The translations under genes were made by a program, and so were the position numbers. A stretch of DNA of 64,000 bases from Phascolarctos cinereus (Eukaryota > Chordata > Mammalia > Diprotodontia > Phascolarctidae), in assembly GCF_002099425.1 (NCBI RefSeq), contig NW_018344194.1, positions 124,001 to 188,000 on the forward strand. Direction: 5' to 3'. The first letter of the stretch is position 1, and each line of letters opens with the position of its first letter. Below, in pieces: positions 32,946 through 42,705 of this stretch. The notes beneath the pieces were generated by a model. It saw only the letters and a list, made by a program, of their open reading frames with translations, had not been told where the DNA came from and did no database searches.

Positions 32946-34330
32946 CCAAGCATGGCTTAGGCTAGGTGTTTGCATAGGCTACATGGAAGATGAATTCAGT
33001 GTAGGCCTTGTACTTCACCTCAAACTGTAGCCTAGACCCTACATTAGGCAGGTTGAGTGGAATAGTTGTACCCACCCCCCACATCACCCATTAGCCAGCT
33101 GGTCACCCACTCTTACCCTTGACATCTCAGCCACTGCTCAACAGGTGGGTAGACATACAACTACCTGCCACTCACATGACCTCGCTCATGACCAGGTGTT
33201 ATAGCTATTGCTGCTGGCATCTCTCAAGTGGTAACCAGATGACCTGCTGGGTGGCTGGCTGAAAAGGCACAGCCACCAATCTTTCCAAAGGTAGGCAACC
33301 TCGATCCCCATGAGCCATATCCAACTCTCAGCTTGATTTCATCTGACCAGTAGGGTGAATGACAAGAAGCAAAAGCCCTTTTGTTGTGAAAATTGATCAT
33401 AAGTATAGAAGCCTGTAGCTATAGTAATCTAAAAAGCAATAAGGTGGAGATATTATGCCATGAATATTTGCCTTTGACTATGGATCCGCCAACGTATGCA
33501 TTCATTTCCGTGTACATCCATCTCTTTCTCTTTTCCTCTCTATATGAAAGATAAGTAACTCATTCCCTGAGGGCCCCCATAGTTCACATAGACTGAGTCT
33601 GACCATAGGGGCTAAAACAAAAGGTTGTTTTCTGTTTTGGTTCACAATTACCCAGATATGTCACTGGGAATTCTCCAAATATGCTCATATCTAGGTCTCC
33701 AAAGATACAGATGATAAGCTCTATAGCTCATGCATAAGCACTCAAGGTAACAAATATATATTGGATAACACATTTAACTCTAGAGAAAACGCAAAAAAAA
33801 AAAAATGTGACTAGCGATAGCCCGTAAACAGAGACAGAAAACACACAAAACATTCGTAGTGGTCACAGTAGCAATTAAGTAAGTCAACATCAGTCTTTTC
33901 CTTCCCTGGTGGATTCCACTTTCCCATAGGTCCTTAGGCTTAGCACTGACACATGGAGGGCTGGACACTTGGATGTTATACCTTACCATCATGACCACCA
34001 AAATAAAATGTGCAGCTGCTCGCCAGACACCCTCCTTTCCACCAGACTTTCATTGTCTCAACAATTCATAGCAATAGCACAACACAAGTCTCTGGCTTCC
34101 TCCAATTGTGGCTTTAGTCCTGTACTAGTTTCCTTCTACTGGGGGCCACATGGCTTTTCTTCTTCCTCTGAGACAAACAAGACACTGCACCTTTCCCCAT
34201 CTCAGTGGTATAGCTCTAGATTCTCAAACTTCGGAATCATTAAACTGCCCAAGATGTCTCTCTCTTTTTCTCCTGGGAGGTAGTACCCAGGTCTTTTGCT
34301 CCCAAGTCTAGTGTTCATTCTATCACACTA
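32946..34330. other. Unrecognised stretch of about 1.4 kb
   Basis: No family could be assigned. A DNA-transposon scrap is possible at 33290-33420 (gcaaaagcccttttgttgtg). A 104-codon plus-strand frame (33969-34283) has no domain. It could be an unrecognised old element. Confidence 0.35.
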
Positions 34331-34358
34331 CACTGATTATATCAATAGGATTTAAAGA

Positions 34359-34380
34359 GCACACACACACACACACACAC
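34359..34380. repeat. (AC)n microsatellite, short
   Basis: Eleven AC units. Confidence 0.9.
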
Positions 34381-34414
34381 ATACGCAATAGCTTGTCTAC
34401 TTATAGAAAATTGA

Positions 34415-34535
34415 CTATTGGAGTCTGAGAGGACTCTAGTGGTCATCTCTTCTAACCTCTTCATTATATATTTAAGGAAACTAATGTCCAAGTAGGCTAA
34501 GCAATTTCTTCAAAGTCACATCATTAATAGCTGTA
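34415..34535 (-). repeat. MIR-type SINE, antisense
   Basis: gagtctgagaggactctagt, ggtcatctcttctaacctct, ggaaactaatgtccaagtag and caaagtcacatcattaatag. Confidence 0.6.
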
Positions 34536-34549
34536 TTCACCTTAGGGAA

Positions 34550-34660
34550 GGGGTGGGGAATCCACAGCCTCAAGGTCGTATGTGGCACTCTAGGTTCTCA
34601 GGTGCAGCCCTGTGACTGAATCCAAACTTCACAGAACAAAGCCCCTAAGGGGTTAGAGTC
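34550..34660 (+). repeat. hAT-like DNA transposon fragment, copy 1
   Basis: ggggtggggaatccacagcc, tcaaggtcgtatgtggcact, gactgaatccaaacttcaca and gaacaaagcccctaaggggt, ending in ttagagtc. This is the arm of a marsupial non-autonomous element I would place in the hAT group. A second copy in the same orientation lies at 35149. Confidence 0.5.
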
Positions 34661-34681
34661 TGACCCTAAATGCCTCTGACT

Positions 34682-34697
34682 CTAACCCTAACCCTAA
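34682..34697. repeat. Short telomere-like CCCTAA run
   Basis: ctaaccctaaccctaa sits within a patch (about 34645-34722) of degenerate CTAACTC/CCCTAA units. It is too short and impure to be a former chromosome end. Confidence 0.6.
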
Positions 34698-34722
34698 ATG
34701 TGCCTTCAACTCCAACTCTAAC

Positions 34723-35110
34723 TCTTTCTAAAAATTTTTTATTTATTTGTTTGTTTGTTTATTTCCAGTTTCCAACATTCACTTCCATAAGATTTTGAGT
34801 TTTAAATTTTCTCCCCCATTTCTCTCCTCCCCCCCCAAGACTGCATGCAATCTGATATAGGCTGTACTTACATATTCATAACAAACATATTTTCACATTA
34901 GTCATGATGTAAAGAAGAATTAGCAACAATGGGAGGAACCATGAGAAAGAAGAAACAAAACAAAACAACAAAAGAAAAAGAGAGCAAATAGTGTGCTTCC
35001 ATCTGCATTCAGACTCCAGAGTTCTTTTTCTGGATGTAGACAGCATTTTCCATTTTGAGTCTTTTGGAATTGTTTTAGATCCTTGCATTGCTGAGAAGAG
35101 CTGTTTTTCT
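34723..35110 (-). mobile_element. L1 LINE 3' end, strongly 5'-truncated
   Basis: Antisense L1 3' region: a TTTATTTGTTTG tail, ttcacttccataagattttg, agttttaaattttctccccc, gcaatctgatataggctgta and tagatccttgcattgctgag. The same order appears at 59370-59710 in the younger L1. No ORF2 remains. Confidence 0.85.
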
Positions 35111-35148
35111 ATTCCTGGAAAAAACACCACAGAAGAGGCCTGAAAGCC

Positions 35149-35261
35149 GGGGTGGGGAGACTGCAACCTCAAGGCCACCTCACACGGTTCTCTTGCTGCT
35201 GCCCTTTGACTGAATCCAAATTTCACAGAACAAATCCCCTTAGGGGTTAAAAGTTAGAGTC
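35149..35261 (+). repeat. hAT-like DNA transposon fragment, copy 2
   Basis: ggggtggggagactgcaacc, tcaaggccacctcacacggt, gactgaatccaaatttcaca, gaacaaatccccttaggggt and a ttagagtc end. Same order and orientation as copy 1 about 600 bases upstream. Confidence 0.5.
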
Positions 35262-35299
35262 GGAGAATATTGTACACAGTAGCAGCCACATTCAAGACA

Positions 35300-35480
35300 G
35301 CAAATACATATTAAGCGCTCATTAAGTTCCAGGAATTGTACTAAATGCTGGAGATGCAAAGAGAGGTAAAAATCCATCTTTACCTTCAAGGTGCTCATGG
35401 TCCAATGGGGAGGGGAGGGGAAAAACATGCAAACAATTATATGCAAACAGGATATATACTAGATAGACTGGAGAGAATTT
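35300..35480 (-). repeat. L2 LINE 3' end, antisense
   Basis: gcaaatacatattaagcgct, cattaagttccaggaattgt, actaaatgctggagatgcaa, ttcaaggtgctcatggtcca and a continuing gatatatactagata segment. Confidence 0.7.
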
Positions 35481-35549
35481 TACAGGGTAGTTACTAGCAT
35501 TATAGGACAGTGGGAAAGATATTGTTCTTGACTCCTCAAGTAATACAGA

Positions 35550-35817
35550 GGGAAGAAGGAAAGGAAGGAAGAGAGAGAGGGGAGGGGAGGGGAGGGGAGG
35601 GAGGGGAGGGAGGGAGAGGTGGGGAGGGAAGGTGGGGAGGGGAGGGGAGGGAAGAGAGGGGAGAGGAGGGAGGGAAGAGAGGAGAGAGGAGGGAGGGAGG
35701 GGAAGAGAGGGAGGGGAGGGGAAGAGAGGGAGGGGAGGAGAGGAGAGGAGAAAGGAAGGAAGGAATAAAGGAAAAGAGAAAGGAAGGAAGGAAAAAAAGG
35801 AAAAAAAAAGAAAGAAT
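35550..35817. repeat. (GGAGG/GAAGG)n purine tract
   Basis: About 270 bases almost wholly A and G on the plus strand, with GGGA and GGAGGGA units giving way to GAAGG and AAAG. The overlapping Arg/Gly/Glu and Pro/Ser/Leu frames are artefacts of this composition. Confidence 0.95.
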
Positions 35818-36449
35818 ATATGTTTCATAGTACATCCCAAGAATTCTAGAATTTCCAATGTCATGTGGCAGTCAGATGGAAGCAGCTTGCACTTGAATGC
35901 TCAGCCCTTCAGGAGACAGTGCTTAATATGATGAATCCTGAGAATTTCTTCTTCAATGGGTTGCTCATGCCTTATGCGATTAGGGGACCCAAAGGGCCCT
36001 GGAAGACAAACAAAGGGATAGCAAAAGGAGTGTTCAAATATGTCTTCTCAGGTTGTCTTTCCTCAGTTTTCTCCACCCTCCCCCTACCCCACGACCACTT
36101 TTATGGTCTCCCCAGGCTTTTCTTCTTCTTCTGGGCTGACTTCAAGTATTGGAATCACAAATCAGCAGAACTGTTTCTAGGGGGATGGTTCTAACTAGTG
36201 CCAATAATTCATTTAAATGTCCCAACTTAAGTCTTCCTGGCCTAATTCTCCTTCAGTTTCAGCAGAGGAAAGAGTTTTCTTTTCCTCCCAGAGCCTACAT
36301 CCTCTGCTCTGGACAAGACTGGGGGCAAGGCAGGTTCTTGTTGGGTTTATTTTAAATTTATTAGTTAATATTTTATTAGGGATCTCCAAGATGGATGGAA
36401 CCTTACTCATATCTGAACAAACGTTTTCTCTATTATAACATCCCTGACA
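35818..36449. other. Unrecognised sequence
   Basis: About 630 bases. Two short overlapping plus-strand frames (35865-36355) show no domain. No repeat family recognised. Confidence 0.4.
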
Positions 36450-36620
36450 AGTTGCCATCCAGATTCCACTTAAATACCTCCAATGATAGGAAACTCATGT
36501 ATCTACCAAGGAAACTATTGCATTTAGAGACCACTCTTACCATGAATAAGGTTTTCATTGTATTGAGGTAAAATTCATCTTCTTCCAGTCTGCTTCCTCC
36601 CCCGACCCCCACTCTCTCTT
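36450..36620 (-). repeat. CR1/L3 LINE 3' region, antisense
   Basis: tacctccaatgataggaaac, ccaaggaaactattgcattt, gaataaggttttcattgtat and ttcatcttcttccagtctgc match reversed CR1/L3. Confidence 0.55.
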
Positions 36621-37335
36621 CTCCAATTTTTTTATCTCCTACTCCAATTCTGGTGTTTTGTCTCTACTTCATTGCTGCTACTTCTGAAGTCTTTAATAAG
36701 TGATAATTCCTTTCCCACTGGACAAAATGAAGAAAGGAGCAGGACTCTTGGACTCTGCAGTTACTAAGGCACATCTGACTTCCTGTGGTCATGTCTTTGA
36801 TTCTCAAGAGAGATATCGCAGAGATCCAGACCATGGGGTGCCAGCTGGTCTCAGAGTGGGTGCCCAGCTGCCCTGCACCCTAGCTCTTTGTTGGCTCTTT
36901 GTGGTCTACGAGGGACACTCCAATACTAAGTGAAAAAATGTGGGGGGACCTTGGGAATTCCAAGATGGCCCTGCAGCAAGAAGGCAATTGAGTGGGAATA
37001 AGAGGAAATGAGCAGAGTTAGAAAGGAAGCTGAGCTCACTTGCCAACACACACAGATGTTCTGAAGGCAGCTGGGTGCCAGCTCAGCCAGATGGCTTCCT
37101 CTGAAGCCATCGGGCCATCCTTCCTTCTCCTCTGCCACTCCACTCCAGCCTTTCCCCTCAGGTTTCCTCAGGTGTTGTCATGATTCACGTTTCTCAGAGA
37201 TGTGGCAGAAATAAGTGACTGGGGCTTTGTTCCCCATCCCCCCCAAATATGGTGAGGATCCATGGGCACACTTAGGAAGCACCACCCAAAGAGAGAAAAC
37301 CAAATGTGAACAAGAGCTGAATCAAAGGCCAGAAC
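36621..37335. other. Unrecognised sequence
   Basis: No repeat or exon supported in about 700 bases. Confidence 0.4.
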
Positions 37336-37339
37336 AACA

Positions 37340-37517
37340 GGCCATGGAAAGAAGAGTACTGAATTGCAAGCCACTGGAGTCTGAGGTCAAATAGTCAACC
37401 TACTATTTACTATTTGCATGACTCTGGGCAAGTCAATGCCCTTCTATGTGCCTCCATTTTCTCATGGGACTAGATGACCTCTAGGGTCCCTTCCAGCTGG
37501 AGACTTAAGATTCTAGG
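37340..37517 (+). repeat. MIR-type SINE
   Basis: gagtactgaattgcaagcca, tgactctgggcaagtcaatg, actagatgacctctagggtc, ccttccagctggagacttaa and gattctagga. Confidence 0.75.
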
Positions 37518-37539
37518 AGCAATACTGGTAACAACCACA

Positions 37540-37620
37540 GCTGCCATTTCGATAACAGAGTATTGTTTGCAAGGTACTTTATAGATATCAACCACATGAT
37601 TCTTACAACAGCCCCATGGG
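37540..37620 (-). repeat. MIR-type SINE 3' end, antisense
   Basis: tttgcaaggtactttataga, ccacatgattcttacaacag and ccccatggggg. Confidence 0.6.
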
Positions 37621-38460
37621 GGCTGGATGAAGTTCACTGATGAACTTGAGGGTGCCCATGATTATGGAGAGTCTTGGAGGGCATGCAATATTAGGAGAAG
37701 ATATGGTAGCTATATTCTAACAGCTGAGGGCTACCTTGTGGAAGAGAGACTAGTCTAACAGGGGACTGGCTACGAGGAGCCATGTACTTTAGACACTCAG
37801 TAGACACTCAGTATTCTCTGCCTGCTGCCAGCCCACATGGATTCTGGGGGAGACTGCTTCCAAAGACACCTGATGACCCTGAATGCAGGGGAGCCTGTCC
37901 CCATTTCAGAGCATGCCCTGGTGTTCTCAGACTTTGCTGCATAGTGGAGGAAAGCACTTTACCTGCTTCCATCTGGAGCTGAGTGGGCAGGTGAGATGGT
38001 CCAATCAAGGTGGAGCTGAAATGCCAAGAGGTTCTGCGACATATAAGCAGACCATTTCCCTTGGTGTTTTACAGTTGCCACCTCTTTTATTCAATGGAGT
38101 CCATTCCAGCACTATGGCTCCTGCTCTTCTTATGAAGAACCAGGGTCTGTTGAAGTGCCAGTCCTCTCTCTCTCCTATCTCTCCTTGGCCTTCCATTACC
38201 ATGCATCTCAGCCCTCCCCTTCCACAATCCCCATTGTTCTCTGCCCTTCCATCCCACTGCAGCCCTCTAAAGGCCCTTTTCCATTGGGAACACCGCTTCC
38301 TTGATCCTGACTTTCTTTGCTAACATTTCCTCCGTCTTCTTGCTCTTGACTCTTCCCAGAAGACACTGTGTTCTGGATTGGCCTCCCTGGTGCTCCATGT
38401 GCCTTCCCTCAAGCCCCTCGAAGCCATACTCCTTGCTCCTTCCTCTCGCTTCCAGACTCC
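37621..38460. other. Unrecognised sequence
   Basis: About 840 bases with no family recognised. A 146-codon plus-strand frame (37883-38323) has no recognisable domain, is overlapped by frames on the other strand and lacks convincing codon bias. I do not call it a gene. Confidence 0.4.
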
Positions 38461-38464
38461 CCCT

Positions 38465-38565
38465 CTTGCCATAATAGCACCTGCTTCCCAGGGTTGGAGT
38501 GAGGATAAAATGATATCGTATCTGTAAAGGTCTTTGCGAGTCTTACAGCATTCCACAAATATTAC
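38465..38565 (+). repeat. MIR-type SINE 3' end
   Basis: taatagcacctgcttcccag, ggttggagtgaggataaaat, then tctttgcgagtcttacagca. Confidence 0.65.
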
Positions 38566-38829
38566 AGTCACTCAGGAACCCTTCCTCTATTCTTTCCTAA
38601 CCTGATTCAAAAGCTTGTCTATGAGTCAGCCACTGAGCTCCAGGCCATTCCCCATCCTTTCTCAAGGAATTCAGGGTTTCCGTCTTCCCCTTCAGTCCAG
38701 CTCTTGCTCCAGTGCTCAAGGGCTTCACTATTGGTGGCAACATTCCTCAAACCTCCTGGCCTCATCATGTTCCTAAACTTCAGAAACTCCATTAGTCTCC
38801 ATCTTCCTCCACCTCAGCCATACACAGGA

Positions 38830-38920
38830 ATGGTGTCATTGGGTCAGTCACCTCTCACATTTTTCAGCCTCGATTTCTTCATCCATAAAATGGTGTGTAA
38901 TAATAAAACCTAGCCCATAA
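38830..38920 (+). repeat. MIR-type SINE fragment
   Basis: tgggtcagtcacctctcaca, gatttcttcatccataaaat and a taataataaaacctagccca run. Confidence 0.5.
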
Positions 38921-39555
38921 CATGTGATATTTCTGATGCCTCTCAGCTTCTTAAGGCTTAATGGTGAGTACTTAAGTCAGCAGCTGTTCACCTGCTCACT
39001 ACCATGCCCTTGATAACTAGAGATCTTCAAAGGATTGGTTTCTATGTAAACAAGATTGTTTGATAATAGTTCTCTTGTGAAGGGAAAAAGAAACCTGAAT
39101 TTTAGAATTAGTAGAAGTTAGTGGATTATAAAGCAGTGACAAAGAAAATGGAAGAATTAAGCAAAACCCAGGCTTGGAGGGGCAGCCTAAAATCACCTGC
39201 TTTATTCTCTTCCAGGCCTTTCAGGTGGTCATTTGCTTGGGACCATTGGAGAGAGGGACCATTTACTTATTCATTTCAGTTCAATTCAACTAAGAGCCTA
39301 CTAATCTTTAAAACCACTTAGGGGAGCTGCCACCAGAGGGCAGGTTCCCAGACAGGACAGACCTGACTTCCTCTCAGCTCTGCTGCCTTAAAATAGTTTC
39401 CATCTCACTGCCTGAAATTTCATTAAGTGGAGATTAATTTGCCTTGCTTAGGACCCTTCTTAAATTTGGTAAACACCTCTGGAGCTAGAGGATTATGGGA
39501 TGTCCATCAGTCATTCACAAGTTAATGTGAATTTGTTTAATTAGATTACTCTCCT
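38921..39555. promoter_or_regulatory. Candidate conserved non-coding element
   Basis: Over 600 bases with no recognisable repeat. It holds a forkhead-type tgtaaaca core (39045-39052) followed closely by gattgtttgataa, and several TAAT cores further right (ggagattaatttgcc, tttaattagattac). Motif matches of this length occur by chance, so this is a candidate only. Confidence 0.3.
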
Positions 39556-39559
39556 CCCA

Positions 39560-39650
39560 AGGAGTCATATAAGTAAATGATTTTTCCCAAGGTTATATGG
39601 TAAGTAGCTTAACCATGATTTGAACCCTGGTCCTATGACTCTACAACATT
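39560..39650 (-). repeat. MIR-type SINE, antisense
   Basis: aaatgatttttcccaaggtt, atatggtaagtagcttaacc, tgatttgaaccctggtccta. Confidence 0.6.
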
Positions 39651-39844
39651 GGGAACCAATATGACAAAGAGCAAAGGCTCTCTAAGGGCCAAGTCTTACA
39701 CTTGCACAGCTGGTGGAGGTGAGTGGGGATGGTGGGTGAGAGCACCATGATGGATGGCCAACATTGGGTGACAAGTGAGGCCATGCTGTTCTCTACACAA
39801 TGGGCCCCTATCATCTCAGAACACAGAAGAGTGGGTGGGGACCC

Positions 39845-39985
39845 CAAAGCCATTGAGATGAGTCCTCTCATTCTATAAAGGAAGAAGCCAAAGAGATTAA
39901 GTGACTTGACGTGACACAGCAACAGGATTTGAATACAGGCCCTTCGACATAGAATCAAGGATTTCCCACTGCACCCAGTTGTTTT
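39845..39985 (-). repeat. MIR-type SINE, antisense
   Basis: gagatgagtcctctcattct, aggaagaagccaaagagatt, aagtgacttgacgtgacaca, caggatttgaatacaggccc and a cccactgcacccagttg end. Confidence 0.65.
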
Positions 39986-40009
39986 CAGAGGGCACTCATA
40001 CCATTTCTA

Positions 40010-40215
40010 GTACAATAGAAATCGAAATTCCTGAGGCCGGCATTTGAGGCTCTGCCTTGCCCCGTCCACAGCTTCCCTTTCCAGATAATGCTACTCTCTT
40101 CAATTCAATCTGTGCTTCAAGCAAATTGGAAGATTTACTATCCCTGATCACTCTTCTCCATTTCCTTCCTCAGCTTTGTACAGGCAGAGCCTTCTATTTA
40201 GAATGACCTTCTCCA
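40010..40215 (+). repeat. L2 LINE, ORF2 C-terminal region
   Basis: tttgaggctctgccttgccc, cagcttccctttccagataa, caattcaatctgtgcttcaa, gctttgtacaggcagagcct and atttagaatgaccttctcc follow sense L2. Confidence 0.6.
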
Positions 40216-40540
40216 GCATCTGTTACTGATGTCAGCATGGGCGTAGAGGTTTGGTAGAGAAGCTGGCAGATAGGAGCCTTCCACATAGGAGAGAATCCTG
40301 GACATGAGTGCCAAGTCACTGGTGTCTCTACAGCCATGATCCCGAACCCTGCTCTGACTGACCTCTCCACATCCTGATCTTCTTCTTCCATTTTTTGTTT
40401 CCTAGATATTCACTATCATATACTCTGATTCAGTGCCTCTTCCTTTCTTCTCCATCCACATCCAATTGAAGTCCAGGGCTAACATGGCTCTCAGGAAGGC
40501 CCAGCTCTTGTTTGAGCAGCTAATGCATGTTGTTTCCCAG
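40216..40540. other. Unrecognised sequence
   Basis: About 325 bases. L2 may continue weakly near 40400-40470, but the link is not secure. Confidence 0.35.
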
Positions 40541-40544
40541 TGCT

Positions 40545-40730
40545 CACCACGGAAAGAGCACTGAATGTAGAATTAGAGGACAAGAGTTCAAATCCTGCCT
40601 CCACTCCTTACTATGTAACCTTGGGCCAATCACTCACTTGCTCTGGCTCTTCATATGTTCATCTATAAATAAAAGGTTTTGGCCTGAATAATCCCCAAGT
40701 CCCTTCCAGCTACAGATCTATGATCTCACC
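40545..40730 (+). repeat. MIR-type SINE
   Basis: ccacggaaagagcactgaat, gacaagagttcaaatcctgc, gtaaccttgggccaatcact, ttcatctataaataaaaggt and ttccagctacagatctatga. Nearly complete. Confidence 0.8.
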
Positions 40731-41034
40731 ACCCCAGTCCTTGGTGCTGTTAAATGGCTCACCATCAGAAGTGGATAGGGTTCTTAATGGAAATGATACC
40801 AAAGAAGATACATTACAATCAGCTTTGCCTCTGCCCTCAAGAACCACGAGGATTTTCCATCCGACTTAGAGGGTTTGTTTCTCTGTGAGCATTCACCAAA
40901 GAGTGGGCGTCTCATGGTCTAGGCAGGTTCTTCTCTGTCATCATGTGTCTCATTTGGAGAATTCTGACACGTGGCCACATTTTTGGGGGAGCCAAAGAAT
41001 TGGATTCCATCTAACCCAATTGGCCAGATAGGTT

Positions 41035-41560
41035 AATTCTCTACTGCAGGCCAGGCACTGTGCTGCATGCTGGAGCCACAAAGTCAAGAATGAGACAACC
41101 CCTTCTTCAGGGAGCGCATGGAGGGTCCCTCACACCTAAAGGAAGGAAAACACGAAGGAGAGCCAAGGTCATACAAAGCAAGTCCAAGGAGGGGAGAACA
41201 CTCAAGCTTAGGCGGGTGAGGGAGGGCTTTGTGCAGATGAGGCACCAGGGCTGGCCTGGAAGGAAGCTGGAATTCTAGGAGGGCTTGAGAAGAGGGCACC
41301 ATTCCAGGTCTGGGCCGACCTGAGTTGGTGGGGAGCAACGACTGGGGGGATTTGCCCGGATCTGAGAAAGGGGAGGACAGAGTGTGAAGTGAGACTGGCT
41401 AGGTGGCTGGAAACCAGTTTGTGGCAGAGTTTACGTGCCAGGCTGCAGAGGTCAGATTTCATCTCAGAGACAATAGGGAGGCAGTAGAAGTTTTGGAGTA
41501 AGAGAGATGCAAAGGGAAATAAATGGAGGCAGGAAAACAGCTACACAACGTCTACATCTA
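41035..41560 (-). repeat. L2 LINE, antisense, about 500 bases
   Basis: Follows reversed L2 from its tail inwards: caggccaggcactgtgctgc, cttcttcagggagcgcatgg, caggggctggcctggaagga-like divergence, tggaattctaggagggcttg, tgcccggatctgagaaaggg, gtgaagtgagactggctagg, aaaccagtttgtggcagagt and gagacaatagggaggcagta. One of the longer continuous L2 pieces here. Confidence 0.7.
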
Positions 41561-42010
41561 AGGAGAAAAGAGCAACAATGGAAGTGAAACCTTTGTGATT
41601 ATGATGACCAAGCTTGTCCTGAGGAAGAGATGGAGAAATACATGGCTGTCCCTCTGTCAGAGAGGTGGGCAGTCATAGCCGGAGAATGTCACAAACTGTC
41701 GTGTTGGGTGGATTGGCTGAACCACTCCTTGCTGCAGGGGGAGGGCATGTCTGTGTGTGTGTATGCACATATATGTACATATGTACAGGCACACATACCT
41801 ATACTATACACATAACTGGAAATGAATGTTATAGAAAAACAAAAGATAAAACATTTTATAAGGATGTTTCCCCTTTACTCTCCTCCCTAGAAGCTCCAGT
41901 CCTTGGGCCCTTGAAAAGCCCATTGAGGAGGCAGAAGTGAAGAAGGCTAAGGAATGCTGAAATACACCAGTAGAGTAAGTTCGTGGGAGCTGCCTATCAG
42001 AACTACTGTG
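41561..42010. other. Unrecognised sequence with imperfect TG/TA microsatellite
   Basis: A GTGTGT then ATGTACAT-type imperfect repeat runs over about 41750-41815. The rest is unassigned. Confidence 0.45.
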
Positions 42011-42014
42011 CAGA

Positions 42015-42195
42015 ACAGTTGGAACAAAGCTGGGTGAGCCAGAGAATCTGACTTCTGAATTTGGCTCTGCTCCTCAGTGCTCGTGTGACCTTGGGTGAGT
42101 CCCTTTCTCTCTCAGTCTTGGTGTTTGCACCTCTACAAGGAAAGGGTGGGACGAGATGATTTCCAAAGACCTTTCCAGCTCTAGTGTGATGACTG
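42015..42195 (+). repeat. MIR-type SINE
   Basis: ggtgagccagagaatctgac, tctgaatttggctctgctcc, gtgaccttgggtgagtccct, gatttccaaagacctttcca and gctctagtgtgatgac. Confidence 0.75.
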
Positions 42196-42304
42196 TCCAT
42201 GCTGTGATGCCCAGTCTTGCAATTGTTGGAGATGTTGAGAACAATGCCTTGGAAAGAGATCATGGTTCATATTCTCAGCTCGGCCCCAACCCAGCTATGT
42301 GACC

Positions 42305-42583
42305 TGCCAAAAGGGAAGGGGCAGAACTAGCAGAAATGGGTAGAGGCTGCAGATTTGCTGTATCATTTTAGACTTAATGTCAGAAACAACCTCAGAATCA
42401 TCAGCAATGCCCCCAAAATGGAGTGCACGGCCTTGGGAGGTGGAAGGCTCTGTATCACTGGAGGACTTTAACTAATGGCTAAGTGCATGATTCCTCCTCA
42501 TCAGATATATTGCAATGGGGTTTATTGGTTTTGAACTTTAGAAGATCTCTGGAGACCCTCTCAACACTGAGATTCTGTGACCT
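42305..42583 (+). repeat. CR1/L3 LINE 3' region
   Basis: gggcagaactagcagaaatg, ggtagaggctgcagatttgc, agacttaatgtcagaaacaa, ccttgggaggtggaaggctc, tatcactggaggactttaac and a closing cactgagattctgtga. Confidence 0.65.
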
Positions 42584-42589
42584 TGTATT

Positions 42590-42705
42590 TGAGTAAGTCA
42601 GACCCCCTTCCTTATTAAACTATCTCCCTCCCCCAGTCCATCCATAAAAGGGAGGAGGGGGGTCGGACTAGATGGTCTCTAAGCTCCTGGATCTCTGACT
42701 CATAC
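42590..42705 (+). repeat. MIR-type SINE 3' end
   Basis: A tccataaaagggaggagggg core then gtcggactagatggtctcta and ctcctggatctctgact. Confidence 0.55.

Noticed and set aside
34682-34697. Interstitial telomere marking an old chromosome fusion
   Set aside because: Only two and a half CCCTAA units, in a degenerate patch tied to a transposon fragment. Fusion sites normally keep longer or opposed arrays.
35322-35864. 180-codon minus-strand frame rich in Pro, Ser and Leu
   Set aside because: It reads through the purine-rich tract at 35550-35817 and part of an L2. Similar frames exist in the overlapping registers.
37883-38323. 146-codon plus-strand frame as a possible exon
   Set aside because: No domain, no convincing splice sites and ordinary base composition, with a 65-codon frame overlapping it on the opposite strand.
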